Below, piece by piece: positions 1 to 10,000 of a DNA stretch of 64,000 nt. Each line of letters starts with the position of its first letter. The stretch's first letter is position 1. Below the pieces are notes generated by a model, which was not told the origin of the DNA, did not search any database, and saw only the letters and a list, made by a program, of their open reading frames with translations. The DNA is from Pseudomonadota bacterium (GTDB taxonomy: Bacteria > Pseudomonadota > Gammaproteobacteria > Burkholderiales > Burkholderiaceae_B): assembly GCA_023423975.1 (NCBI GenBank), contig JAFAEO010000063.1, positions 124,001 to 188,000 of the forward strand, in the 5' to 3' direction. Position numbers and translations under genes: made by a program.

Positions 1-522
1 CGGCGATGGTTTTTCGTCTGCCCCTTCGGGCGTTTCCTGATTGTCATACTGCACGCATGCATAATCATGCCTGGGTATGTAGGGCAGACTCAGAATTAAT
101 TCGTCTTCCACCAACTCCAACACCGATTGACTGGCCTGGGCCAGAATCCGGTCCGGGCCTTCCATATCCGGATCGTCGACCTGCTCGTCGTCATCCAGGG
201 CGGCCTGGTTGGTTACCACTTCCAGCGGTACAACACTGTCTACCTCATAGACAAAGGGCCGCATACAACGCTGGCAGATAAGTATCGGCCGGGCGCTGAC
301 TTCCAGATGAAGATAACGTTTTCCGTGTTGGGTGCGCTCTCCACGCACAGACCAGCGTACCAGGCCATCTGCCTCGGCGCCATCAGCATCACCCGAAGGC
401 AATACCTGCGCTGGCAACAGATCGCTAATCCGTGAAAATGCCGACAGAGGCGTCTCACCGCTTTGCTCTGCACCGCGGGAGATAAAATCCAGTACGTCGA
501 TCACAGGATGACCGGGTTTCAT
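1..522 (-). CDS. yceD: YceD/DUF177 family protein (23S rRNA accumulation protein), 3' end cut by window edge
   Basis: The reverse strand from the ATG at 520-522 stays open to the window edge (174 codons), so the stop is not seen. Visible features are an N-terminus MKPGHPVIDVLDF, the paired cysteines of ICQRCMRPF near residue 84, and the acidic C-terminal motif LVEDELILSLPYIPRH, all typical of DUF177/YceD. YceD is needed for normal accumulation of 23S rRNA in bacteria and is usually encoded just upstream of rpmF (L32). The gene is divergent from maf, the same arrangement as yceF/yceD in Escherichia coli; rpmF would lie just outside the left edge. No strong ribosome binding site is seen, and the frame stays open a little upstream, so the exact start is moderately sure. 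Confidence 0.88.
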   Translation of the reverse strand, partial: MKPGHPVIDVLDFISRGAEQSGETPLSAFSRISDLLPAQVLPSGDADGAEADGLVRWSVRGERTQHGKRYLHLEVSARPILICQRCMRPFVYEVDSVVPLEVVTNQAALDDDEQVDDPDMEGPDRILAQASQSVLELVEDELILSLPYIPRHDYACVQYDNQETPEGADEKPSP

Positions 523-764
523 AAAATAGCCAGATATTGTATTACAGATATCTGCCTGCGGAACACTTTCAAGCTGATTAATCAAAAGGGCTTATAACCA
601 ACAGTTTATAAAAAACAACGGTTAATCACACCCTGATCACACGCCAACCATGTTCTGGCAAACAAATTCGGTCTTTTCCTCGGATTTCGCTGCGGGTTTT
701 AAGTTCTCACCCACACATCCCCCGGAAAACATAAGATAATAACTTGTTCACATCCGTTAAGTCA

Positions 765-1376
765 ATGAAAACCATGTCATTTCCCCCTCCGCGTCTTATT
801 CTCGCGTCATCTTCGGTCTATCGCAAGGCCATGCTGCAACGCCTGGGCCTGCCCTTTGAGGCCATTTCGCCCGGTATCGACGAGTCTGCCCTGCCCGACG
901 AGGCGCCAGAAGCCCTGTCGCAGCGCCTGTCACTGGCCAAGGCGCAGCATGTTGCCACCCAACACCCCGGCAGCGTGGTCATCGGCTCCGATCAGGTCGC
1001 TACCCACGACGGCCAGCCGATAGGCAAACCAGGAACCTACGAGCGTGCCTTTGCGCAATTGCGCGAGTTGTCCGGAAAAACCGTGGCATTCCACAGCGCG
1101 CTGGCCGTCACCAATGGCACGCGCAGCGCCGTTGCCGACGTGGTGACGCGCTGCGTATTCCGCGAGTTGACAGATGAGGAAATCGCGCATTACCTGAGGA
1201 TGGAAAAACCATTTGACACAGCAGGCAGCGCCAAGGCCGAAGGTCTGGGCATCAGCCTGATGCAATCGATGCACAGTGATGACCCGACAGCCATCATCGG
1301 GCTACCCCTGATCGAGCTGTCCCGCATACTGCGCAGTTTCGACCTTAACCCCACGCTACTGGCCCGACCGTTATGA
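765..1376 (+). CDS. maf: Maf family nucleoside triphosphate pyrophosphatase (YceF type, m7GTP pyrophosphatase)
   Basis: Maf proteins hydrolyse non-canonical or modified NTPs to NMP and pyrophosphate. The protein has the N-terminal LILASSSVYRKAML signature, the EAISPGIDES segment, the VVIGSDQVA motif with the catalytic Asp, GKPGTYERAF, and the C-terminal DPTAIIGLPL. Length of about 203 residues is normal. ATG codons at 765 and 774 are both possible; a TTG at 744 is less likely. The position divergent from yceD favours the YceF (7-methyl-GTP) subfamily, but substrate assignment is inference. The stop overlaps the next gene by 4 bp (ATGA), indicating translational coupling. Confidence 0.93.
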   Translation: MKTMSFPPPRLILASSSVYRKAMLQRLGLPFEAISPGIDESALPDEAPEALSQRLSLAKAQHVATQHPGSVVIGSDQVATHDGQPIGKPGTYERAFAQLRELSGKTVAFHSALAVTNGTRSAVADVVTRCVFRELTDEEIAHYLRMEKPFDTAGSAKAEGLGISLMQSMHSDDPTAIIGLPLIELSRILRSFDLNPTLLARPL

Positions 1377-2074
1377 TCAACACCCTCCATCTGCTTCCTG
1401 TAAGCCTGGGCAGCGCCCCGCTTGAACAATGGCTACCCGCCGGTGCCCGACAACAGGCCTCCATTCTGAAGACCTATATTGCCGAAAATGCCAAAACAGC
1501 CCGCGCGTATCTGAAACAGACCGGCACCGAAGGCGCCATCCAGGACATTACGATTCACACATTGGGCGCAAAAACGCCGGAAGCGGACATCCGTCGCTGG
1601 CTGACCGAGACCAGCGGCGATATCGGCCTGGTATCGGAAGCCGGCTGCCCTGCCGTGGCCGATCCCGGTGCGCGCGTGGTGCTGCTGGCCCATCAACTGG
1701 GTATTCAGGTCGTGCCGTGGGTCGGCCCCTCTTCCATTCTTTTGGGTCTGATGGCCAGCGGCCTGGATGGACAACGCTTTACCTTTCACGGTTATGTACC
1801 CATTGCGCCAGCCGAACGCAGCAAGCAGCTCAAGGGCTGGGAACAGCTATCGTCGCGCCACAACCAGACGCAATTGTTCATTGAAACTCCGTACCGCAAC
1901 ATGGCCATGTTCGCAACGCTGATCGACACCCTGAATCCGGCAACCCGACTGTGCATCGCCCGCGCGCTGACAACGCCAGATGAATGGATCAGGACTGATA
2001 CCATTGCCGACTGGAAACGGCGCCCGGCACCGGACCTGGACAAATTTCCAACACTGTTTCTGTTTCTGGCTTAG
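1373..2074 (+). CDS. RsmI-like SAM-dependent methyltransferase (tetrapyrrole methylase fold)
   Basis: A 233-residue protein of the TP_methylase superfamily, related to RsmI, which 2'-O-methylates C1402 of 16S rRNA. Visible are LHLLPVSLG at the N-terminus, the GDIGLVSEAGCPAVADPGA segment that matches the SAM-binding G-rich region, VVPWVGPSSILLGLMASG, TFHGYVP, and LFIETPYRN. It is shorter than canonical RsmI (about 280 residues) and the family commonly co-occurs with maf, so it is probably a paralogous SAM methylase rather than RsmI itself. It overlaps the maf stop by 4 bp and is co-transcribed with it. Confidence 0.85.
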   Translation: MINTLHLLPVSLGSAPLEQWLPAGARQQASILKTYIAENAKTARAYLKQTGTEGAIQDITIHTLGAKTPEADIRRWLTETSGDIGLVSEAGCPAVADPGARVVLLAHQLGIQVVPWVGPSSILLGLMASGLDGQRFTFHGYVPIAPAERSKQLKGWEQLSSRHNQTQLFIETPYRNMAMFATLIDTLNPATRLCIARALTTPDEWIRTDTIADWKRRPAPDLDKFPTLFLFLA

Positions 2075-2103
2075 CACTGCCGCCATAGCCATGGTTGCAA
2101 GCG

Positions 2104-2904
2104 CTATTGCCGGGGCGCGGGCATCTGGCGCGCCAGATCTTCTGCAATGGCCAGGGTCTGCCTGTCCGGGTGGCCGCTATACGCCGCCGGTCGATAATGC
2201 ATCTGGAAAGCACGAACAACCTGCCGGGTCTGCGTATCCCATACGCTGCTTTGCACTATCGGATAGCCGATGCGCGATAGCAGCCCCTGAAGATACGCGG
2301 CACTCTTGAGCTCACGCGCGCTCAGCAGTGGTATGCGCCGGCCCACTGCCGCTTCGTCATACCAGCGTCCCAGCCCCTGCCGGGCCAGCTCCCGCCAGGG
2401 AAACGCCGGACCAGGATCGCTCTTGCGCAAGGGCGCAATATCGCTGTGGGCTACAATATTCCAGGCACTTACCTCATGGCGCGACTGGATATCGTGCAGC
2501 AACGCTGCCAGCATGCTGATCTGCGATGAAGAATACGGCGCCCAGCGTGTGTGCGCTGCGTCCAACGGCCCGGCATTGACAATTTCAATACCAATGGACA
2601 TGGCGTTCAGGTTGGGATATTCAAACCATTGACTATGCCCTGCATGCCAGGCGCGCCGGTTTTCATCGACCAGCGAAAAGATCCTGACTGGCGCATCGGT
2701 GATTAGATAATGTGCGCTGACCCGATCCTGGGTAAGCAAGCGCAGGGAATCGCTGCGATTTTCCGAAGTATAGTGCAGCACAATAAAGCGAACCCGGCTA
2801 TCCTGACCGGTAGCGCGCAGCGATGTATCTATCGGCAAACCCGTGGTGCAGGCGCCCAACCCCAATGCCACGGCCGCCAGTAGCAGCCAGGCCCGTCTTC
2901 GCAT
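2104..2904 (-). CDS. amiD: N-acetylmuramoyl-L-alanine amidase, AmiD-type lipoprotein with peptidoglycan-binding domain
   Basis: Encodes 266 residues. The start at 2902-2904 is chosen because it is preceded by an AGAGGG Shine-Dalgarno sequence and opens with a lipoprotein signal (MRRRAWLLLAAVALGLGACTT, lipobox LGAC). The amidase_2 domain follows with zinc ligands in FIVLHYTSEN and AHSDIAPLRKSDPGPAFPW, the latter characteristic of AmiD/AmpD enzymes. The C-terminus (about 195-260) is a PG_binding_1 domain. AmiD is an outer-membrane lipoprotein cleaving the MurNAc-L-Ala bond in (anhydro)muropeptides. It lies 79 bp after msrQ on the same strand and may be the last gene of that run. Confidence 0.93.
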   Translation of the reverse strand: MRRRAWLLLAAVALGLGACTTGLPIDTSLRATGQDSRVRFIVLHYTSENRSDSLRLLTQDRVSAHYLITDAPVRIFSLVDENRRAWHAGHSQWFEYPNLNAMSIGIEIVNAGPLDAAHTRWAPYSSSQISMLAALLHDIQSRHEVSAWNIVAHSDIAPLRKSDPGPAFPWRELARQGLGRWYDEAAVGRRIPLLSARELKSAAYLQGLLSRIGYPIVQSSVWDTQTRQVVRAFQMHYRPAAYSGHPDRQTLAIAEDLARQMPAPRQ

Positions 2905-2983
2905 GATTCCGCCCTCTTTTTTTGCGTTAAGTCTTTTCCGGTGCAGCCCACAGCCCAGCAATGCCCGACGAAGCGAAACGGCC

Positions 2984-3664
2984 CTAGACCGTAGCCGGGC
3001 GCCGCCGGTTTCGCCATGCCCGCAAGATCCGCCAGAGCAGCAACAGAGCCAGCAGAGTACCATACAGAATTGGCTCGGCAAAGTCATTCTTGCCTGCACG
3101 CATCAGCCAGAAATGCACAATACCAAGCACACCGATAGCATAAATACTCCGGTGCAAACGTGTCCACTTCATTCCCAATCGGCGCATCCAGCCCTGCGTG
3201 GATGTCAGCGCCAGGGGCACCATCAGCAAGAACGCCGCCATGCCAACAAAAATGAAGGTGCGATCCAGCACATCCTTGATCATGAACGACAGATCCATAT
3301 TGCGGTCAAGCACGATCCAGGTCAGCAAATGCAGCACGACATAAAAGAAGGCAAACAGCCCCAGCATGCGCCGCACACGGACCAGCGCCGGCTGGTCCAG
3401 CATTTGCCGGACAGGCGTGACCGCAAGCGTGAGCAATAACATGGCCAGCGTCCAGAAACCCGAGGAGCGGGTAATGAACTCGACGGGATTGGCCGTCAGG
3501 CCATCGTTATATCCCAGGTAGAACCAGCGCAGAAAAGGAATCAGGCAGAGTAGAAACAGCGCGGGTTTAAAGCGCGCCACCTGGCTGGCGGTCCAGCGCC
3601 TGCGCGTGAGGCAGGCAGCCCCACCCCCAGCCGCCGGCGGGGCTGCGCCGGTCGATTCAGACAT
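2984..3664 (-). CDS. msrQ: MsrQ, heme-binding membrane subunit of the MsrPQ methionine sulfoxide reductase
   Basis: A 226-residue integral membrane protein of the ferric-reductase-like (YedZ) family that passes quinol electrons to periplasmic MsrP. About six hydrophobic helices are visible, with the conserved histidines in FYVVLHLLTWIVLD, TRLHRSIYAIGVLGIVHF. The ATG at 3662-3664 is preferred, with AAGG about 8 nt upstream; a TTG at 3683-3685 that overlaps the msrP stop is an alternative start. It follows msrP directly, as expected for the pair. Confidence 0.93.
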   Translation of the reverse strand: MSESTGAAPPAAGGGAACLTRRRWTASQVARFKPALFLLCLIPFLRWFYLGYNDGLTANPVEFITRSSGFWTLAMLLLTLAVTPVRQMLDQPALVRVRRMLGLFAFFYVVLHLLTWIVLDRNMDLSFMIKDVLDRTFIFVGMAAFLLMVPLALTSTQGWMRRLGMKWTRLHRSIYAIGVLGIVHFWLMRAGKNDFAEPILYGTLLALLLLWRILRAWRNRRRPATV

Positions 3665-3681
3665 GGAAAATACCTTGTTGC

Positions 3682-4668
3682 TCAATAATTGGCACGCAAA
3701 TCCATCCCGCTATACAGTGAGGCGACCTGCTCCCCATAGCCGTTAAATTTCAAGGTTGGCACTTTGGGATCAAAGAAACCACCGCCAATCACACGCTCAT
3801 GCGACTGACTCCATCGCGGATGCGGAACATCCGGGTTCACATTCGCATAAAAGCCATACTCCGAAGGGGCAATGGCCACCCAGCTGGTTTCAGGCATGGT
3901 CTCGGTGAGCACGATTTTGACAATGGACTTGCCGGACTTGAAGCCATATTTCCAGGGGACAATAATGCGCAACGGCGCGCCGTTCTGGTTAGGCAAGCGC
4001 TTGCCATAAAGCCCGAAAGTAAGCAGGGTCAGCGGATTCATGGCTTCGTCCATGCGCAAACCTTCGCGATAGGGCCATGGAATAATACGATCACTCAAGC
4101 CAGGCATCGCCTCGGGCTGGGTATCGGTCACAAACTGAACATATTTGGCCTTGCTCGTAGGCTGCACCTGCTTGAGCAATGCCGATAGCGGATAACCTAC
4201 CCATGGAATCACCATGGACCAGGCCTCGACACACCGCAGCCGGTACACCCGTTCTTCCTGCGGCGCCAGCTTAACCAGCTCATCCAGGTCGAAAGTACGC
4301 GGCTTTTCCACCTCGCCGCTGACCTGCACCTGCCAGGGCTCAATACGCATTTTTCCCGAGTAATCGAGCGGGTCGCCCTTGCCGGTCCCGAATTCGTAAA
4401 AATTATTGTAGGACGTAATGTCCTTTTCCGTGGTGAGCTTGCGATCTATTTTTGCCGCAGCGTATTGCGGATTGGTTTGCAAACCGGCAATCGGCGGCAG
4501 CGTAGTTGCCGCGCCAGCCACCTGAGGCAGTGTAGCACCCAGGCCCGCCAAACCGGTTCCGGCAGCAATGCCGGCCATGTGTTGCATCCACTGCCGCCTG
4601 GCTTGCCAGACCGGCTCAGGGGTAATCTGCGAAGACGGAATACGGGGATAGCGCGGGCGTAAGGACAT
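3682..4668 (-). CDS. msrP: MsrP, periplasmic molybdopterin methionine sulfoxide reductase catalytic subunit
   Basis: A 328-residue oxidoreductase of the sulfite-oxidase fold that repairs methionine sulfoxide in periplasmic proteins. The start at 4666-4668 has GGAG upstream and opens with a twin-arginine signal (ARRQWMQHMAG, then a hydrophobic stretch and an Ala-rich cleavage region). The molybdenum-ligating Cys lies in YRLRCVEAWSMVIPWVG near residue 144, followed by NQNGAPLRIIVPWKYGFK, a strong MsrP/YedY hallmark. Upstream ORF extension to 4800 is not supported. The gene precedes msrQ in the same transcript. Confidence 0.95.
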   Translation of the reverse strand: MSLRPRYPRIPSSQITPEPVWQARRQWMQHMAGIAAGTGLAGLGATLPQVAGAATTLPPIAGLQTNPQYAAAKIDRKLTTEKDITSYNNFYEFGTGKGDPLDYSGKMRIEPWQVQVSGEVEKPRTFDLDELVKLAPQEERVYRLRCVEAWSMVIPWVGYPLSALLKQVQPTSKAKYVQFVTDTQPEAMPGLSDRIIPWPYREGLRMDEAMNPLTLLTFGLYGKRLPNQNGAPLRIIVPWKYGFKSGKSIVKIVLTETMPETSWVAIAPSEYGFYANVNPDVPHPRWSQSHERVIGGGFFDPKVPTLKFNGYGEQVASLYSGMDLRANY

Positions 4669-4735
4669 GGTGGACTCCGGTGGCTTGCTGGCGCAAAAAT
4701 GACAGCAAAAATGACGAATTTCGCTACTTGAAAAT

Positions 4736-5401
4736 TTAGACAGCCATTTTTCGACAATGTTCCAGCAAAAACGCTTGTAATTGCGTCGGCGTCTCTGCAA
4801 TCAGCGTGGGCTTGCTGGCAAGCAGCTCCTCGGCGCTGTGCGCGCCATACGTAACCGCAATACTGTCCACCCCGGCGGCCTGAGCCATTTGGATATCATG
4901 TGAGGTATCGCCCACCATGACCGCCTGCCCGGCCGGTACGGCCAATTCCTCAAGAATTTCCTCGAGCATTCTCGGGTGTGGCTTGCTGAATGTCTGGTCC
5001 GCAGTGCGGGAGGCGTCAAAATAGTGCCCCAGGTTCATTCCGGTCAATACCCGGTCCAGTCCGACCCGACTTTTCCCCGTCGCCACCGCCATCAGCACAC
5101 CCTCAGCCTTCAGCGTGTCCAGCATATCGATAATGCCATCGAAGGTGCGTAAATCAGGATCCCGGAGCAGGTAGTGGATGCGATAGCGCTCAAGAAACCG
5201 CGGCAACTGGGAAGGCGTCAGATCAGGCACGGCGCGATGCAACGCCTCATCCAGCGAGAGTCCGATAACCCAGCTGGCCTGTGCAACCCCAGGCACCGGC
5301 AGCCCCATATCACGACAGGCAGCCTGGATGGCCGCGACAATGGTATGAGTGGAGTCCATCAGGGTTCCATCCCAATCGAAGATGGCAAGTGAATAACGCA
5401 T
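4736..5401 (-). CDS. HAD-IA family hydrolase, phosphoglycolate-phosphatase-like
   Basis: About 221 residues with all HAD motifs: FDWDGTLMDS near the N-terminus (nucleophile Asp), AVATGKSRVGLD (motif II), the Lys of FSKPHPRML (motif III), and VMVGDTSHDIQMAQAAG (motif IV). The family includes Gph and related phosphatases; the rluC-adjacent position is common in Burkholderiales. The ATG at 5399-5401 is taken because GGAA sits about 8 nt upstream; ATG 5411-5413 would add four residues. Substrate cannot be read from sequence. Confidence 0.88.
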   Translation of the reverse strand: MRYSLAIFDWDGTLMDSTHTIVAAIQAACRDMGLPVPGVAQASWVIGLSLDEALHRAVPDLTPSQLPRFLERYRIHYLLRDPDLRTFDGIIDMLDTLKAEGVLMAVATGKSRVGLDRVLTGMNLGHYFDASRTADQTFSKPHPRMLEEILEELAVPAGQAVMVGDTSHDIQMAQAAGVDSIAVTYGAHSAEELLASKPTLIAETPTQLQAFLLEHCRKMAV

Positions 5402-5509
5402 TCTATTTTCCATATAGTGAAATTTGCAGAGAAAGCGGTGCATTTGAACAACATAAACTTCATGTTCAAGCTGTGACGCCGCTTGCGCCAACCACAAAGG
5501 CGCCCGCGC

Positions 5510-6463
5510 TCAGCGGCGGGCAGCCAAACTGTCGAGCAACTGCTGGCACATGTCAGGCAGTGGCGCAGTCAGCGATAACGGCTCCTGCGTCACGGGATGA
5601 GGAATTTCCAGCGTATGAGCGTGCAGAAACATGCGGGCAAACCCCTGCCGGGCAAACGCTATACGGGTCTCATCGTTGCCATATTTCTCGTCACCCACGA
5701 TAGGAAAACCACTGGCGGCCAGATGCACCCGAATCTGATGGGTGCGTCCGGTGCGCAGCTCGGCCTTGACCAGCGTATAGCGGCCAAAACGCGCCTCCTT
5801 GCTCACTATCGTATGCGCCACTTTGCCATCGGGACGAACCCGCACCCGCCGCTCGCCATCGCGGGTCAGGTATTTTTCCAGGGGCAACCGGATATGCTGC
5901 CGGTCATTGACCCAGTCACCCTCAACCAGGGCAAGATAACATTTGCGCCCGCGGCTTTCTTTGAACATGCCGTGCAACGCGACCAGTGCGGCGCGCTTTT
6001 TGGCGATCATCAGCAACCCCGAGGTTTCTTTGTCCAGACGATGCGCCAATTCCAGGAACCGCACATCGGGCCGGGCGGCCCGCATCTGTTCGATAACTCC
6101 GAAAGACACGCCGCTGCCGCCGTGAACGGCTACACCCGACGGTTTATCGATGACAATCAGCGCGTCATCCTCGAAAACAATCGGAAACTGGCCTGCCGGC
6201 ACAACCCGGTTTTCATCGGGCGTAGCCAACCGCAGGGGGGGAATCCGGATTTCATCACCGTCTTTTACCCGATATTCGGCCTGCACCCGCCCCTTATTAA
6301 CGCGAACCTGGCCACTGCGGATGGCCTTGTAAAGATGGCTTTTCGGAACGCCCTTGCACTCGCGGATGAGAAAGTTGTCAATGCGCTGACCGTCGGATCC
6401 GGCGTCTGCCCGTACCAGCCGCACAGAAAAAGTTGGTTTTTTATCAGAAGTTTGTTTGCACAT
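5510..6463 (-). CDS. rluC: 23S rRNA pseudouridine synthase RluC
   Basis: A 317-residue enzyme that isomerises uridines in 23S rRNA (955/2504/2580 in E. coli). It carries an N-terminal S4 RNA-binding domain (GQRIDNFLIRECKGVPKSHL, then a VRVNKGRVQAEYRVKDGDEI stretch) and the RluA-family catalytic motif HRLDKETSGLL with the catalytic Asp. The C-terminal LRTGRTHQIRVHLA and GDEKYG segments fit. The start at 6461-6463 gives the family length; extension to 6583 is unlikely. It is divergent from rne, a conserved pairing in proteobacteria. Confidence 0.95.
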   Translation of the reverse strand: MCKQTSDKKPTFSVRLVRADAGSDGQRIDNFLIRECKGVPKSHLYKAIRSGQVRVNKGRVQAEYRVKDGDEIRIPPLRLATPDENRVVPAGQFPIVFEDDALIVIDKPSGVAVHGGSGVSFGVIEQMRAARPDVRFLELAHRLDKETSGLLMIAKKRAALVALHGMFKESRGRKCYLALVEGDWVNDRQHIRLPLEKYLTRDGERRVRVRPDGKVAHTIVSKEARFGRYTLVKAELRTGRTHQIRVHLAASGFPIVGDEKYGNDETRIAFARQGFARMFLHAHTLEIPHPVTQEPLSLTAPLPDMCQQLLDSLAARR

Positions 6464-6858
6464 ACTCAAAAGAGCCTTATAATTCGGAGACCACAAAAAG
6501 ACTGAATTAAAACCGTCCGGCGTTGAGAAACCCGTAGTCCAAGAAACTGCAAGCAGGTCTCCGCCCGTCAGCCAAATACGCATTGTACCGTCCTAACGTC
6601 AATCCGCTATCTGTATTTCAGTCTTTTGAGTGACTGGTTTATAAACACTGCGGCGCTTGTCGTATCTGTTATCAACGCGGCAGGCCATACATCATCTGCC
6701 CACAGATATCACCGCCATTGTGTTTATATGCGTACAGAATGAACGAAGCGCCCTGGTTTTTATTTTGTCCTGACGGCACCGCAAGGGAACGGCAGGATAA
6801 AACACAGAAGAATTAAACAATTGAAATTACTTTACTCTGTTAATTTTCTGACTGGCTC

Positions 6859-6990
6859 TGCTGCACGTCGCCATCCGACGGCAGATAGTCCCACATAAAG
6901 CGCCCCGACCTCGCGCGGGATCCGCGCGAGTCAGTCGTCTATTCGTACGTTTCACCAGTTATTCGTGGTGAGTGCAACGGCGTTCGTTGC
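6859..6990 (+). promoter_or_regulatory. Structured 5' leader of rne with four consecutive stem-loops
   Basis: The 552-bp gap between rluC and rne contains no gene. Its last 160 bp can form: (1) CTGC plus CGTCG at 6859-6871 with CGACGGCAG at 6877-6885 (a 4-nt bulge); (2) CTCGCGCGG 6910-6918, loop GAT, CCGCGCGAG 6922-6930; (3) TCACCA 6952-6957 with TGGTGA 6966-6971; (4) GCAACG 6974-6979 with CGTTGC 6985-6990. Then comes the GGAG ribosome binding site of rne. In E. coli the rne leader is a set of hairpins through which RNase E autoregulates its own mRNA; the same role here is inference. Nothing else recognisable is present in 6464-6858. Confidence 0.65.
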
Positions 6991-7015
6991 TCTCGTTTAA
7001 CGGAGAAACTGCTCT

Positions 7016-10000
7016 ATGAAACGCATGTTATTCAACGCAACGCATCAAGAAGAATTACGCGTTGCGATTGTCGATGGCCAGAAGCTGATCGACATCGATA
7101 TCGAAACCGCCGGTCGTGAACAACGCAAGGGAAGCATCTACAAAGGGGTCATTACACGTATTGAGCCCGGCCTGGAAGCCTGCTTTGTCAACTATGGTCA
7201 CGATCGCCACGGTTTTCTTCCCTTCAAGGAAGTGGTCCGCAGCTATTTCAAGGAAGGCGTGGATGTGCGCAGTGCACGCATCCAGGACGCCCTGCACGAA
7301 GGCCAGGAACTCATCATTCAGGTAGAAAAGGAAGAGCGCGGCAATAAGGGCGCAGCCCTGACGACGTTCATTTCCCTGGCAGGCCGCTATCTGGTCCTGA
7401 TGCCCAACAATCCGCGTGGCGGTGGCGTATCGCGTCGCATCGAAGGCGAAGATCGCCAGGAATTGCGCGATGCCATGGAGCAGCTTGACCTGCCTTCGGG
7501 CATGAGCATTATTGCCCGTACCGCCGGTATTGGCCGCAGCGTTCCCGAACTGCAGTGGGACTTGAAATACCTGCTGCAACTGTGGACCGCCATTGATGCT
7601 GCCGCCAAAGACTACCCCGCCCCGGTTCTCATTTATCAGGAATCGAGCCTGGTTATTCGCGCCATCCGCGATTATTTCTCGCCGGACATCAGCGAAATCC
7701 TGATCGACACTGAAGCCATCACGCAACAGGCAACGGCATTCATGCAGGACGTCATGCCTGACAATGTCAATCGCGTCAAACGCTATCAGGACGATATTCC
7801 ACTGTTTTCGCGATTCCAGATCGAACACCAGATCGAAACCGCCTATTCGCGTACCGTCCAGTTGCCTTCGGGTGGCTCTGTGGTTATTGACCACACAGAA
7901 GCCCTGGTGGCCATCGACGTGAACTCGGCCCGCTCTACGCGCGGCGCCGATATCGAAGAAACGGCCATGCGCACCAACCTGGAAGCAGCCGAAGAAGTGG
8001 CCCGCCAGCTGCGCCTGCGCGACCTCGGTGGTCTGATCGTGATCGACTTCATCGACATGGAAGACAATAAGAACCAGCGTGCTGTCGAACAGAAACTGCG
8101 CGATGCCCTGCATGTGGATCGCGCCCGGGTCCAGATGGGAAAAATCTCCCGTTTCGGCCTGATGGAACTGTCGCGTCAACGCCTGCGTCCGGCCCTGAAC
8201 GAAGGTTCTCACATCACCTGCCCTCGCTGTAACGGCACAGGCGTCATCCGTGACGTCGAATCCAGCGCCCTGAATGTGCTGCGCCTGTTGCAGGAAGAAG
8301 CAATGAAGGAAAATACCGCTGCGCTGCACGCACAGGTGCCAGTGGAAGTGGCCACATTCCTGATGAACGAAAAACGGGCCGATATCGTCAAGCTCGAGTC
8401 TCGCCTGAAAGTCAATCTGGTGCTGATTCCGAACAAACATTTCGAGACGCCGCGCCATCATATCGAACGCATCCGCTACGACGATTCCCGTCTTGATGAC
8501 CCCAAGGCCAGTATTGACCTGATCGAAGCGCCGGAAACCACGGTCACATGGGAATCGACCAAGGAAAAATCCGAACACAACGAGCGCCCCGAGGCACTGG
8601 TCAAAGGCATTTCTCCTGACCAGCCTGCACCTAGTGCGATCAAACCACAAGTGGTTGCACAGCCGCAGGTAAGTGCTGCAGCGGCCCCAAGTATCGGCGG
8701 CATGTTCCAGAAAGTCCTGTCTTGGCTGGCTGGTCCAAAAGCGGCTGCGCCTGCAGAACCGCAAAAAGACGCCTCTACCACTGAAAAATCGGGTGCACGC
8801 AATGCGCGCGGTGGCTCTCGCACCGCTGCCAGCGGTGAACGCGGAGAGCGCGGTGGACGCAACCGCCGCGGCGACAAACGCACATCGGCCAAATCCGAGG
8901 AAGATGGCGAAAACCGCCGCAATCCACGCGGACGCCAGCGCAAACAGGATGATAGCGACAGCCAGGACACCGCTACCGACAGCAAAGCGCCAGTCAGCGC
9001 CAACGCCCAGACAAATGCCAGCACGGAAGACAGCGGTGGCCGCAGTCGCAATCGCCGTGGACGAGGTCGCAACCGCCGTAACAGCGGTGACGAAACCGAA
9101 GTCACAACAGCCGCCGCAGTAGCTACGGAAAACAACGAGCAAGCAGAAACCGCTCAGTCCGAAGCAGCGCCGGCACCACGCCGTAGCCGTGCCGCCAGCG
9201 CAGAGACGGCCGCCCGTCCGACTCCGCTGGAGCAGGATCTGATCGACGACGATTCCGAAGAGGAAAACGATCGTACAACCGAAGGCGAAGACACTCAGAC
9301 CGGCGATGCTGAACCGCGTCGTCGTCGTCGTCGCAGCCGTCGTGGCCGTCGTCAGAATGATTCTGTAGAGACGACAGACACTGAAAAAGCGTCTTTTGTG
9401 CCTAACGAAGTGCTGCTGGCCACAGGCGCGGGCGCCACTGCTGATGCCGTCACCACAGCACAGGCAGACGCAACAGAAAGCCAGGCTGACACTACACCGG
9501 CAGCAAACAATGTGGCATCTGACGATACCGCATCATCTGCGCAAAGTAATCAGTCGACTTCCCTGTCGGATACCCCTGCGACCGAAACCGCAGCCGCTGC
9601 GCCAGCCGCTGATCATCCGGTGGCCGCCCTGGCCGAACCGGCTGCAGTCGCTTCTGAGCCCGTCGCGCCATCAACACCTGTTGAAGCAGCGACATCAGCC
9701 GCAGTCGTAGAACCAGCAGCATCAGCCACCCCTGCCAAACCAGCAGAACCGGTGGTCGCTACTGCGACTGACACTGCCACGGAGACCGCAGCTACCAGCG
9801 TTGCTGCAACCCAGACACCTGTTGAGTCCGCGGAAAAAGCCGTAGCGCAAACAGAAGCGCCTGCCAAGCAGGCAAACCAGCAAGCTGAGCCCCAATCGGC
9901 AGAAACTGCTGAAGCGCCAGCGGCACAACCGGAAACAGCCCCAGTACCGGCGCCAGCTCCTGCCTCGGTTGCTGTTTCTGTTCCCGCTGTCGCAGCCAAC

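Noticed and set aside
7055..9142. A 695-codon open frame on the reverse strand inside rne
   Set aside because: It is fully antisense to RNase E, has unnatural Cys/Phe-rich composition and no recognised domain; it is the mirror of codon bias in rne.
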